Part shown: one piece after another, positions 26,873 through 35,933 of the stretch
Position numbering within the stretch: the first letter of the stretch is position 1
Layout: the number at the start of each line of letters is the position of its first letter
Source: AWTP1-13 sp963797005
GTDB lineage: Bacteria > Pseudomonadota > Alphaproteobacteria > Rhizobiales > Hyphomicrobiaceae
Assembly: GCA_963797005.1 (NCBI GenBank)
Contig: CAWCOF010000025.1
Location: 70,724 to 134,723, forward strand
DNA: 64,000 nucleotides
Direction: 5' to 3'
The notes under the pieces: model-generated
Told to the model about the DNA's origin: nothing
The model's input: the letters and a program-made list of their open reading frames with translations, nothing else
Database searches by the model: none
Position numbers and translations under genes: made by a program

Positions 26873-28330
26873 ATGGCGGGGTCCGTTTTCGTCACAGGTG
26901 CTGGAGGGTTCATCGGGCAAATCCTCGTGCGCCGCCTGTCCGCAACCCCCGGCGGCGCCATCAAGGTCCTGATGCGCCGGCGGGCTCCGCCGGAGGTCCT
27001 GGGTCAGGGCGCGTCGCAGCCGCGGCAGGTGAACGGCGACCTTCTGAACCCTGACAGCTATCGTGCCGAGCTTGCCGGCTGCGACACGGTCGTCCATCTG
27101 GCGGCCGTCACGGGCCGCGCCCCACCCGCCGAATACGAGCGCGTCAACGTGGAGGGGACACGGGTCCTGCTCGAGGCGTGCAAGGCGGCCGGCGTGCGGC
27201 GCTTCCTCTACGTGAGCACGATCGCGGCGGGCTACCCGGACCAGCGCTACTACACGTACGCCAAGACCAAGGCCCGGGCCGAGCAGCTCGTCCGCGAAAG
27301 CGGGCTCGCCTATGCGATTCTTCGCCCGACCTTGGTCCTTGGAGAGAACTCGCCTATCTGGCACACGCTTCTCAAGATAGCCAAGCTGCCCGTGATCCCG
27401 CTGCCGCAGGCGAGCCGGCCCGTGAACGTCCAGCCGATCCACGCCGACGACGTCGCCCGCGGCATCGCGTTGCTGCTGGACCGCGGCCGTTTCGACGGCG
27501 AGGTGCTGGACCTCGGCGGACCGCGGCCGCTGCCGTTCGCCGAGTTCCTCGGGCTCGTGCAGGTCGCGCTGCGCGGGGAAGCCGGGCGGATCGTGCGCGT
27601 GCCGCTTTGGCCGGTCCGCACCATGCTCGCCCTGATGGAGCCTGCGTTGCGGCCGCTGATGCCGGTGACCGCGGGCCAGCTCGCGCTGTTTGCCAACGAC
27701 AGCACGGCGGCGGAGAATTGGCTGCTCGACGCGCTGCGGCCGGAGATGCCGAGCACCGAGGCCATGATCGAGGCTCTGGTCGAGGCCGAGGACGCGGGCC
27801 CCGAGGGGAGCGGACCGATCAGCGCGTCCCCGAGGCGCAAGGGCCGCACCATGTCGGTGGGATCGAGGCGAGTGCTCGAGGAGGAGTGCCGCACCTTCGC
27901 GGCCTATCTCCTCGGCACCCAGCCCGGCGCCTACGTGCGCGAGCAGTACGTAAGGGCGGCATACGCACACGACCTTGCCTTCGACAATGACTTTACCCGC
28001 TTCGACCGGATCACCCTGGCGCTTGCCCGCAAGGGACGCCTGTTCGCGCGTCCCGCGGACGCCTACTGCGCGTTCTTTCACCCGCGCGGGGCGCTGCGGC
28101 GCAAGCTGATCGTGCTGGCCGCGATCCTGGAGCATGTCGCACCGACGAGCGAGGCCTTCGACCGCACCTCGCCGCGGCCGGCCGCTCTCGCGGTGTTGTC
28201 GCTCGTTGCATACTCGTCCATCTTCGCGGCGTCGCTGCTGCTGGGGGCCGTCATCCTGGCACCGGCGAGCGTGTTCTGTTGGGTCGCCGACGCGCTCGAC
28301 GCCCGGCAGCGTCCACGCGAGGCCGGCTGA
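26873..28330 (+). CDS. NAD-dependent epimerase/dehydratase-like protein with membrane tail
   Basis: 485 residues. The first ~310 are an extended SDR: VFVTGAGGFIGQ (NAD loop), VVHLAAVTGRA, the catalytic YxxxK as YAKTK, and LRPTLVLGE. The remaining ~170 residues are unusual: a charged linker, an alpha-helical stretch (EECRTFAAYLLGTQPGAYV) and one terminal hydrophobic segment (LAVLSLVAYSSIFAASLLLGAVILAP), so the protein may be membrane-attached. The stop overlaps nothing, but the next gene starts at the following base, so the two are translationally coupled. Substrate unknown. Confidence 0.82.
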   Translation: MAGSVFVTGAGGFIGQILVRRLSATPGGAIKVLMRRRAPPEVLGQGASQPRQVNGDLLNPDSYRAELAGCDTVVHLAAVTGRAPPAEYERVNVEGTRVLLEACKAAGVRRFLYVSTIAAGYPDQRYYTYAKTKARAEQLVRESGLAYAILRPTLVLGENSPIWHTLLKIAKLPVIPLPQASRPVNVQPIHADDVARGIALLLDRGRFDGEVLDLGGPRPLPFAEFLGLVQVALRGEAGRIVRVPLWPVRTMLALMEPALRPLMPVTAGQLALFANDSTAAENWLLDALRPEMPSTEAMIEALVEAEDAGPEGSGPISASPRRKGRTMSVGSRRVLEEECRTFAAYLLGTQPGAYVREQYVRAAYAHDLAFDNDFTRFDRITLALARKGRLFARPADAYCAFFHPRGALRRKLIVLAAILEHVAPTSEAFDRTSPRPAALAVLSLVAYSSIFAASLLLGAVILAPASVFCWVADALDARQRPREAG

Positions 28331-29954
28331 GTGAACATTCTGGTCGTTGGGTCGGGACCGAGCGGCGTCCATTTCGCGCTCACCGCACTGCGCAAGGGCC
28401 ACCGCGTGGTGATGCTCGACGTCGGCCGCGCGCATCCGGGCCACGTGTTGCCCGATGAGGATTTCCTGGGCCTCAAGAGCCGGCTGCGCGATCCGGCGGG
28501 CTATTTTCTCGGGCCGGAATACGATGCCATCAACCTGCCGCCCGAGCGGGGCCGGCCCAAGGAGTACTACGGCCTGCCCCCGTCGAAGAGCTATGTCTTC
28601 GACCGGCCGGCCCAGTTCTCCCTGGTCGAGAAGGGCCTCACCCCCCTCCTCTCCTTCGCCGCCGGCGGTCTGGCCGAGAGTTGGACGGGGGGGTGCTATC
28701 CCCTCAATGAGCAGGAGCTCGCGGCGTTTCCCTTCGGCTACGATGCGATCGCGCCCCATTACGCGGACGTGGCGGAGCGCATCGGCGTTGCCGGGGACGA
28801 TGACGACCTCTCCGGCTATTTCCCGCGGCATGATCATTTGTTGCCGATGCTGGCACTCGACGACAGCGGCGCCCGCCTGCTCGCCTCTTACGACCGCCGC
28901 CGCCTGCGCCTCATGGAGAAGTACAAGGCGCGCCTCGGCCGCTCCCGGCAGGCCGTGCTCTCGCGACCGCTCGGCGAGCGACAGGCCTGCACCCATTGCG
29001 GCCGCTGCCTGTGGGGCTGTCCCAACGGCGCCTTCTACACACCGTCATGGACGCTGCGGGAGTGCCTCACGCAGTCCAATTTCGAGTACGTGCCCAACGT
29101 CTTCGCCAGCCACTTCCAGTTGGCGCCGTCGAACGCCATCGAGCACCTGGTGAGCTATGCGCTCGACGGCGGTCCGGAAACGCGGCGAACGGCCGATGCC
29201 TATGTGCTCGCCTGCGGCGCGATCAGCACGTCGAACTTGGTCTTGCGCTCGGTCTATCGGTCGCGCCGGGAGATCGTCCGGCTCACCGGGCTGATGGACA
29301 ACCGCCAGGTCCTGGCGCCCTTCTGCAACCTCTCGATGCTCGGCCGCGGCTACAATCCGAAATCCTATCAGTATCACCAGCTGGCCTTCGGCATGGAGGC
29401 GGAGGCGCCCGACCGCTACGTCCACGGCCAGATCACGACGCTCAAGACCGCGACGACGCACCCGATCTTTCGCGGCCTCCCCCTCGACCTCAAGTCGGCG
29501 ATCGGCGTCTTCAAGACGCTGCGCTCGAGCCTTGGCGTCCTCAACCTCAACTTCTGCGACTGGCGCCGCGAGCAGAACTACCTGACGCTGTCCGATAGAT
29601 TGACCGATGCGCAGGGCTGGCCCGTGCTCTCGATCCGCTATCGCCCGCCGCCCGGGGAAGCGGCGATGCTGCGCAAGGCGTCCGCTACCGCGCGCGGCTT
29701 CTTCCGCGAGCTCGGCGCGCCGTTCATCCCGGGCATGACGCACGTTCGCCCGATGGGCTCCAGCGTCCACTACGCCGGCACCCTGCCGATGTCGGCGGAG
29801 CGCCGTCCCGGGACCGTGTCGCCCGAGTGCCGGTCGCACGACATCGACAACCTGTTCGTCGTCGACGGGGCCGTGATGCCGTTCCTGCCGGCCAAGAACC
29901 TGACCTTCACGCTAATGGCCAACGCCGTCGCGCGTCGCGGCGACCGCGTTCTGA
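28331..29954 (+). CDS. GMC-type FAD oxidoreductase with 4Fe-4S-like cysteine motif (frameshift near the end)
   Basis: About 540 residues. The FAD loop is ILVVGSGPSGVHFALTAL; the C-terminal GMC region has HVRPMGSSVHYAGTLPM and DNLFVVDGAVMPFLPAKNLTFTLMANA. In the middle, ACTHCGRCLWGCPNGAF carries a CxxCxxCxxxCP pattern, as in 4Fe-4S ferredoxins. In the starting frame there is no stop until 30730, far inside the opposite-strand GT2 gene. One extra base near 29937 would give AVARAATAF and the TGA at 29952-29954, where homologues end. Starts directly after the epimerase, so they may act on one sugar or lipid. Confidence 0.8.
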
Positions 29955-30283
29955 GTGCGAGCATGGTGGATGGCCGGTCGGCGGCCGCAAGCCTCAAGCC
30001 TGCATTCCCGGAAGCCTCGCCTCGGCTCGCAGAGCCGTGGCCAGGCTATCCAGTGATCTTGCCCCGCTGTTCCTTGAAACACCTGCTCGACATTCGACGC
30101 CCTCGGCCGCACCCCAGCGGCGGGCAAGGCCCCGGCTCTGCGCACGCCCCGATCCAATCGGGGCGCTTCGGCCGGGGACGCAAACGGAGGAGGACCCTGC
30201 GTTCCCGGAAGCCGAACGCCGGCTCCTCGAGCCGGAGCGAGGCCATCCGGGATCTTGCCCCTGGATTTCCGAAAGCGCAGACC
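29955..30283. repeat. Imperfect direct duplication between GMC and GT2 genes
   Basis: Two ~80-nt copies, 29999-30080 and 30195-30274, share CCTGCRTTCCCGGAAGCC at the start, a central hairpin region, GATCTTGCCCC and a TTCC-GAAA end. The stretch between them is GC-rich with an ATCCAATCGGGGCGC segment. There is no gene; the region lies between convergent stops. Confidence 0.65.
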
Positions 30284-31277
30284 TCAGCGGTCGAGGGCCG
30301 CCACGCGGTCTTGGCGGCGCTCGGCCGGGTTGCGCTCGCCGCGCAGGATCTCTTCGATGATGAACAAGGGCCTGTTCTTGGATTCGATGTAGAGCCGGCC
30401 CAGGTACTCGCCGATGACGCCGAGCACGAGCAGCTGGCCGCTGCCGAGGATCAGCACCACGGTCATGAGGGTCGTCCAGCCCTGCAGCGCGATGCCGGAC
30501 AGGTAGCTGTAGACCGTGTAGGCAAAGGCCACCAATCCGAGGACCGCGCAAAGGAAACCCAGGTACGTGGCGATGCGCAACGGTACGACCGAGAAGCCCG
30601 AGATGGCGTCCAGCGCGAACTTGCAGCATCTTCCGGAACGGATACTTGGTCTCGCCGGCGAAGCGCTCCTGCCGCTCGTAGTGCAGGGGCACCTGGCGAA
30701 AGCCGATCCAGCTCACCATGCCGCGGATGAAGCGATGCCGCTCCGGCATGCGGTTGAGCTCGTCGAGCGTCCTGCGGCTCATGAGCCGGAAGTCGCCGGT
30801 ATCGACGGGGATCTTGATGTCGACGAGGCGGTTGAGCAGCCGATAGAACAGGATCGCGGAGAACTTCTTGAACGGTGACTCGCCGCGGCGCTCGCGGCGC
30901 TGCCCGTAGACGACGTCCGCGCCCTCGTCCATCAGCTTCATCATGCCGGTGAGGAGCTCTGGCGGGTCTTGCAGGTCCGCGTCGATGATCAGGATGCGCT
31001 GGCCGCAGCAGACGTGCAGGCCCGCCGACAGCGCCAGCTGGTGGCCGTGGTTGCGCGACAGGCACACGCCGACGATGTGGGGATCGTTGCCGCACAGCTC
31101 GCCGATGATCGATCGGGTGCGATCGGACGACCCGTCGTCCACCAGCACGATCTCGTAGTCTTCGCCGACCTCGTTGCGGCAGGCATCGCTCAGGCGGCGG
31201 TGCAGCTCGCCCAGCGATCCCTCCTCGTTGTAGCACGGCGACACAACGGAGAGCTTCGGCGTAGGTGTGGTCAGCAT
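30284..31277 (-). CDS. GT2 glycosyltransferase, GtrB/DPM1-like (single-base frameshift near 30623)
   Basis: About 330 residues from ATG 31277 (MLTTPTPKLSVVSPCYNEE). The GT-A domain has VLVDDGSSD and IIDADLQDPPE (DxD region), then VDTGDFRLMSR and KYPFRKML. Here the frame shifts: the next residues FALDAISGFSVVPLRIATYLG come from the other frame and lead into two transmembrane helices (GFLCAVLGLVAFAYTVYSYL; LILGSGQLLVLGVIGEYLG). One extra base in ATGCTGCAAGTTC explains it. Such enzymes load a sugar onto undecaprenyl phosphate for a GtrA-type flippase, and a GtrA gene is nearby. Confidence 0.85.
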
Positions 31278-31718
31278 TCCCCGAACTCGAACGCTTCGAT
31301 CAGCCGACGGACCGGTCGAGAGACACCCCGCAAACAACTCCCCGCTCCGATCATCGACTTGCTGCCTTGAGCCTATGAAATCGTAACCCCGCCGGCAACC
31401 GCCGTGTCTGCACGCTGAAGGTGCCGTTTGCCCGGCAATGAACCAGCCCGCGCTACTGCGTGGCAGGCAAAGTGGGGCAGAGGGTTAATGCGCGTCGCTG
31501 CAACGAGAGCCGTCGGCAGCGTCCTGCGCGATCGCCGAGGCAAGCGGCCGAGCGCCCCTCCATTGTCGCCGATGTGTCACTCAGGGTATGCAATCGAACC
31601 GCCGGCGCGCCGGCACCCAAGGAGATGACATTGCGACATTTTCCGTCTTTCCTTCGGGCCCTTCTCCACTAGAGTGAGCTCAGTGGAGCGAGGGCCTGAG
31701 GTTGCCGGTAGCAGGACC
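31278..31718. other. Divergent intergenic region, GT2 / FkbH-like gene
   Basis: About 440 nt between divergent genes. Presumably holds both promoters. I see no repeat of the A-E families, no RNA gene and no convincing ORF. Confidence 0.4.
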
Positions 31719-33656
31719 ATGCATCGCGACGCCATGCCCCTGATGTTGGACTGGCTGCCGGCCGCAGCCGATTTCCGCCAGCGCCTGCGAGCGGCCCTCG
31801 AGGTGCAAGATCCCGCTGGTCGACTCGAGCAGCTTGCAGCCCTTGCACAGCATCGTCTGGGCCTGGTCGAGACGCTGCAGCTCGATAGGCAGCTCGCCGA
31901 GCTTCCGTCCGACACGCCGGCCGGGTTCGCCACCATTCGCCTGGCCATCCTCGCTTCCTCGACGGTCGATCATCTCCTGCCCGCGATCAGGGTTGCCGGC
32001 CTGCGCCGTCGTCTGCTGATCGATATCTACGCGGCCCCCTTCGGCCAGCACCGGCAGGAGATCCTCGATAGCGCCTCTTCGCTTTACCGCTTCAAGCCGC
32101 AGTTCGTCCTGCTGTCCCTGACCGGTCAGGAGGCGCTCGCCGGCGTGCCGCTCTCTGCGACGGCCGCGGAAGCCGACGACAACACCAGGAGCCTGGTGGA
32201 AGGCGTCCGGGACCTATGGCGCCGCGTGCGTGAGGGCGCAGGCGCGACCGTCATTCAGCAGACCATGCTCGACGTGTCGGATCCGCTCTTCGGCAGCTAC
32301 GACCGCCTCGTTCCCGGAGCGCCATCCAGCATCATCGCGCGCGCCAACGACCGGCTCTCGGAAGCCGCGGCCGCTGACGGCGTGCTCCTGCACGACGTGG
32401 CGCGCCGCGCCGCGCGGGAGGGCGTCGAGCAATGGTTCGACAGGGGCCGATGGCTGCAAGGCAAGCTCGAGATCGCGCCGCAGGCGGCGGGCATGTACGG
32501 CGAGCTCGTCGTGCGCCTGATCGCGGCCCAGCGTGGACTTTCCAAGAAGTGCCTGGTGCTCGACCTCGACAATACGCTATGGGGCGGCGTCATCGGCGAC
32601 GACGGCATCGAGGGCATCGTGCTCGGCGAGGGAAGCGCCGCCGGCGAGGCGCACCTGGCGCTTCAGCGCTACGCCAAGCGGATGAGCGAGCGCGGCATCA
32701 TCCTGGCGGTCTGCTCCAAGAACGATCCGGCAATCGCCGAGGCGGCCTTCCGCGATCATCCCGAGATGTTGCTCGAGCGCTCCGACTTCGCCGCGTTCGT
32801 GGCCAACTGGGAGGACAAGGCGCGGAACCTCGAGGCCATCGCCGAGAGGCTCAACATCGGCCTCGACAGCCTGGTGTTCGTCGACGACAACCCGGTCGAG
32901 CGGGCCCGCATCCGCGAGAGCCTGCCCATGGTGGCCGTGCCCGAGCTGCCCGACGACATTGCCTTCTATGTCCCGCGCCTCGCGGACGCCGGCTACTTCG
33001 AGGCGGTCGCCTTCACCAGCGACGATCGCAAGCGCGCCGAGCAATATGCGGCCAATGCCGAGCGTGACGCGCTGATGGGCTCCTCGCAGAGCATGGAGGA
33101 CTTCCTGCGGGGCTTGAACATGGGGGTCGCGTACGGCCCCTTCGCGCCCGTCAACCTCGCTCGCGTGACGCAGCTCATCAACAAGACCAACCAGTTCAAC
33201 ACGACCACCCGGCGCTACCTGGCCGAGGAGGTGACCCGCCTGGCCGGTGCGAACGACGCCATCACCCTGCAGTTCCGGCTCCTCGACAGGTTCGGCGACA
33301 ACGGCATCGTCAGCGCCATGATCCTGAGCCCGAACGGCGAGGAGGGGGTGCTCAAGATCGACAACTGGGTCATGAGCTGCCGCGTGTTCGGGCGCGAGCT
33401 CGAGTACGAGGCCATGAACATCGCGGTCGAGGCCGCACGCCAGCGCGGGGCGCGCGCCTTGTGCGCCGACTACGTGCCGACCAAGAAGAACACCGTCATC
33501 CGCGAGCTCTTTGCGAGCCTGGGCTTCGATCGCATCGAGGAAGCTGCGCCCGGGAACGGCTCTTCGCAATGGCATCTGAGCCTGGAAAAATACGCCGCAC
33601 GGGAGACCAGCATTTCCCGGCTGAAGGAGCAAGATGAGCGACCAGGAAATCCTTGA
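31719..33656 (+). CDS. FkbH-like HAD-IIIC family protein
   Basis: 645 residues from ATG 31719 behind AGGA. Order: an SGNH-like N-terminal region (LAILASSTVDHLLPAIRVAGL), the HAD core with LVLDLDNTLWGGVIGDDG and LAVCSKNDP, LVFVDDNPVERARIRE, then a GNAT-like C-terminal region with INKTNQFNTTTRRY and VMSCRVFGRELEYEAMN. Known FkbH-type enzymes take glyceryl units from 1,3-bisphosphoglycerate and load them onto an acyl carrier protein. The next gene, overlapping by 23 nt, is exactly an ACP, then comes an MBOAT acyltransferase. Product unknown. Confidence 0.88.
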   Translation: MHRDAMPLMLDWLPAAADFRQRLRAALEVQDPAGRLEQLAALAQHRLGLVETLQLDRQLAELPSDTPAGFATIRLAILASSTVDHLLPAIRVAGLRRRLLIDIYAAPFGQHRQEILDSASSLYRFKPQFVLLSLTGQEALAGVPLSATAAEADDNTRSLVEGVRDLWRRVREGAGATVIQQTMLDVSDPLFGSYDRLVPGAPSSIIARANDRLSEAAAADGVLLHDVARRAAREGVEQWFDRGRWLQGKLEIAPQAAGMYGELVVRLIAAQRGLSKKCLVLDLDNTLWGGVIGDDGIEGIVLGEGSAAGEAHLALQRYAKRMSERGIILAVCSKNDPAIAEAAFRDHPEMLLERSDFAAFVANWEDKARNLEAIAERLNIGLDSLVFVDDNPVERARIRESLPMVAVPELPDDIAFYVPRLADAGYFEAVAFTSDDRKRAEQYAANAERDALMGSSQSMEDFLRGLNMGVAYGPFAPVNLARVTQLINKTNQFNTTTRRYLAEEVTRLAGANDAITLQFRLLDRFGDNGIVSAMILSPNGEEGVLKIDNWVMSCRVFGRELEYEAMNIAVEAARQRGARALCADYVPTKKNTVIRELFASLGFDRIEEAAPGNGSSQWHLSLEKYAARETSISRLKEQDERPGNP

Positions 33657-33876
33657 GACCTTCACGCGCATTCTGCGCGACATCCTGATGGACGACTCCA
33701 TCGTGCTGACCATGGAGACCCGGCGCGAGGACGTGCCCAAATGGGATTCCATGAACTACATCAATTTCATCGTCGCCGCCGAAATGGAGCTGAAGGTGAA
33801 GTTCAAGGTGGCCGACGTGGAGTCGTTCGAGAACGTCGGCGCGATCGTGGCCAAGACCAAGGCCATGCTCGCGTAG
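33634..33876 (+). CDS. Acyl carrier protein
   Basis: 80 residues. The phosphopantetheine serine is in VPKWDSMNYINFIVAAEMEL, in which DSM replaces the usual DSL of fatty-acid ACPs. Overlap of 23 nt with the FkbH-like gene implies translational coupling and a dedicated partner. It probably carries the unit loaded by FkbH and hands it to the downstream MBOAT protein. Confidence 0.9.
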   Translation: MSDQEILETFTRILRDILMDDSIVLTMETRREDVPKWDSMNYINFIVAAEMELKVKFKVADVESFENVGAIVAKTKAMLA

Positions 33877-33879
33877 CTC

Positions 33880-33990
33880 AAGATCGTTTCTGGTCGAAGC
33901 GCTTTGCTTCGATCATGGAACATGAATCTTGCTCTCATCATATGGAGTAGAGCAGGATTCACGCTCCGGCCGAAACGTCGCCATCGAGGC
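33880..33990. repeat. Family C repeat, reverse orientation, truncated
   Basis: CAAGATCGTTTCTGGTCGAAGC-GCTTTGCTTCGATC then GAATCTTGCTCT is the C2 hairpin in reverse. AGAGCAGGATTCACG...CGGCCGAAACG is the beginning of reversed C1, which then breaks off. It lies between ACP and MBOAT. The remainder up to 34190 is featureless. Confidence 0.8.
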
Positions 33991-34190
33991 CGCCCCCTCC
34001 AAAGTCCGGCAGGACTCCGGTGCCGTTAACCATTTCGCTCCTCGGCTCCGCGCCGTCGCAGGCCGATTGCGGCTGAGCTTGTCAGTGCCGGGGGCGCGCG
34101 TTAAGAAGCGCGCCGGGATTGGCCACGCTCCCGGTGTCGAACTGGTATCACAACCGCGGTGTCCGGTTAGAGCGACAGGCGCACGTACTC

Positions 34191-35816
34191 GTGCTCTTCA
34201 ACTCCCAAACCTTCATCTTCCTGTTCATGCCGGCGACGGTCGCCGGTTTCTTCGCGTTCGGCCGCGCATCCCGCGCGTGGGCGCTCGCCTGGCTGATCGC
34301 GGCGTCGATCGTCTTCTACGCCTGGTGGAACCCGCTGAACGTTCTCATCATGGCGCCGTCGATCCTCATCAACTTCGCCTTGGCGCGCACCCTTCTGCGG
34401 CTCGGCGAGGACGAGAAGCACGCATTCGCCTCGCGCGTCGTCCTCGTGCTGGGGCTCGCGTTCAACGTGATGTTTTTGGGTTATTTCAAGTACATCAATT
34501 TCCTGCGCGGCGTGTCCAACGATGTGCTCGGCACCGATTTCGTCATGCTGAACGTGCTCCTGCCGCTCGGCATCTCGTTCATTACCTTCCAGAAGATCGC
34601 CTTCCTGATCGACGTGCAAGGCGGCCGCGTGAAGTCCTTCACGTTCCGCGATTACCTGCTGTTCGTCCTCTTCTTCCCGCAACTCATCGCCGGCCCGATC
34701 GTGCACTACCGGGAGATGATGCCGCAGTTCCACGGCGTGAGCGCCAGGTTCGATCGGGAGAATGTCGCCGTCGGCCTGACCCTGTTCGCCTTCGGCCTCT
34801 TCAAGAAGGTGTTTCTCGCCGACAACATGGCCCCGCTGGTCACGCCGATCTACGAGGGGGCGGCTGCAGGGCGGCCCATATCGTTCCTGCTGGCATGGAT
34901 GGCGGCCTTCGGCTTCACCTTGCAGATCTATTTCGACTTCTCGGGCTACTCGGACATGGCGCTGGGATTGGGCCGGCTGTTCGGCATTCGCTTGCCGCCG
35001 AACTTCAATTCGCCGCTGCGCGCCACCAACATCATCGATTTCTGGCTCCACTGGCACATGACATTGACGAGGTTCCTGACCGCCTACATCTACAACCCGC
35101 TGTCGCTGTGGCTGACGCGACGCCGCTTCGCCAAGGGGCTCCCGGGCCTCGGTGGCTGCCGCACCACGCTTGGGGCGTTCGTCACGCTTTTGATGTTCCC
35201 GACCCTGCTGACCATGACCATCTCCGGCGTGTGGCACGGCGCCGGCTATCTCTTCCTGGTGTGGGGCATCCTCCACGGCCTCTATCTCACCGTGAACCAC
35301 GCCTGGCGGCTCGTTGCGCCGCGGCTATGGCCCAACATCGAGCGCTACGACCGCCTCATGAACCCCTTGGCGCTTGCGCTCACCCTAGTTTCGGTGGCGG
35401 TCGCCATGGTCTTCTTCCGGTCGAGCACCATGGGGGCGGCAATCAACATCCTCAAAGGGCTGGTCGGCCTCAACGGCCTTGCATTGCCACTCACCATCTA
35501 TGATCGGATCGCCGACTGGAGCTGGCTCAAATCCGCGGGCGTGACCGGATTGGAGTGGTATGCCGGCAGCTTCAAGTGGCTGGCGATGTGGGTCGTGGTG
35601 CAGATGTTCATCGCCCTGGCGTGTCCCAACACCCTGGAGATCCTGGCCCGCTACGAGCCCGCGCTCGGCATCAAGCCGCGTCCGGAGGCGGAGGCCCGCA
35701 GGATAGCGCTTGCGTGGCGGCCTTCCGTCGCCTGGGCCGTGGTATTGGCCATCGTCGCCGCCATAGGCATTGCCCGGCTGCCGCAGCCAACCGAGTTCCT
35801 GTACTGGCAGTTCTAG
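34191..35816 (+). CDS. MBOAT-family membrane O-acyltransferase (AlgI-like)
   Basis: 541 residues from GTG 34191 (MLFNSQTFIFLFMPA), the typical opening of AlgI-type proteins. About 10-12 membrane segments. Signatures are LPLGISFITFQKIAFLID, FFPQLIAGPIVHY, DFSGYSDMALGLGRLFG, the conserved NIIDFWLHWHMTL and the catalytic histidine in SGVWHGAGYLFLVWGILHG. Such proteins pass acyl groups across the membrane to alginate, cell-wall teichoic acid (DltB) or other glycans. Position after FkbH and ACP suggests the ACP-bound group is the donor. No AlgJ/DltD-like partner is in the window. Confidence 0.9.
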   Translation: MLFNSQTFIFLFMPATVAGFFAFGRASRAWALAWLIAASIVFYAWWNPLNVLIMAPSILINFALARTLLRLGEDEKHAFASRVVLVLGLAFNVMFLGYFKYINFLRGVSNDVLGTDFVMLNVLLPLGISFITFQKIAFLIDVQGGRVKSFTFRDYLLFVLFFPQLIAGPIVHYREMMPQFHGVSARFDRENVAVGLTLFAFGLFKKVFLADNMAPLVTPIYEGAAAGRPISFLLAWMAAFGFTLQIYFDFSGYSDMALGLGRLFGIRLPPNFNSPLRATNIIDFWLHWHMTLTRFLTAYIYNPLSLWLTRRRFAKGLPGLGGCRTTLGAFVTLLMFPTLLTMTISGVWHGAGYLFLVWGILHGLYLTVNHAWRLVAPRLWPNIERYDRLMNPLALALTLVSVAVAMVFFRSSTMGAAINILKGLVGLNGLALPLTIYDRIADWSWLKSAGVTGLEWYAGSFKWLAMWVVVQMFIALACPNTLEILARYEPALGIKPRPEAEARRIALAWRPSVAWAVVLAIVAAIGIARLPQPTEFLYWQF

Positions 35817-35900
35817 AACAGGGTCGCTTCAGACTGAATCACCTTGCCTCCGTCGCAACGCGCCGGCTGAAGCGTGATCCTGCTCTACATCATAGATTTG
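35813..35900. repeat. Family C1 hairpin (partial family C)
   Basis: TCTAGAACAGGGTCGCTTCAG ... CTGAAGCGTGATCCTGCTCTA; only the first hairpin of family C is present. It begins inside the MBOAT stop codon context and may act as its terminator. Confidence 0.75.
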
Positions 35901-35933
35901 AGAGCCGCACCGCGGAGCCCGCCGACCTCGCGT

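Noticed and set aside
26807..28996. 729-codon minus-strand frame
   Set aside because: Antisense to the epimerase and GMC genes, starts inside repeat C, and has no domain.
29955..30730. Continuation of the GMC frame to 30730
   Set aside because: Runs antisense through the GT2 gene; homologues end near 29954, so a frameshift is more likely than a fused extra domain.
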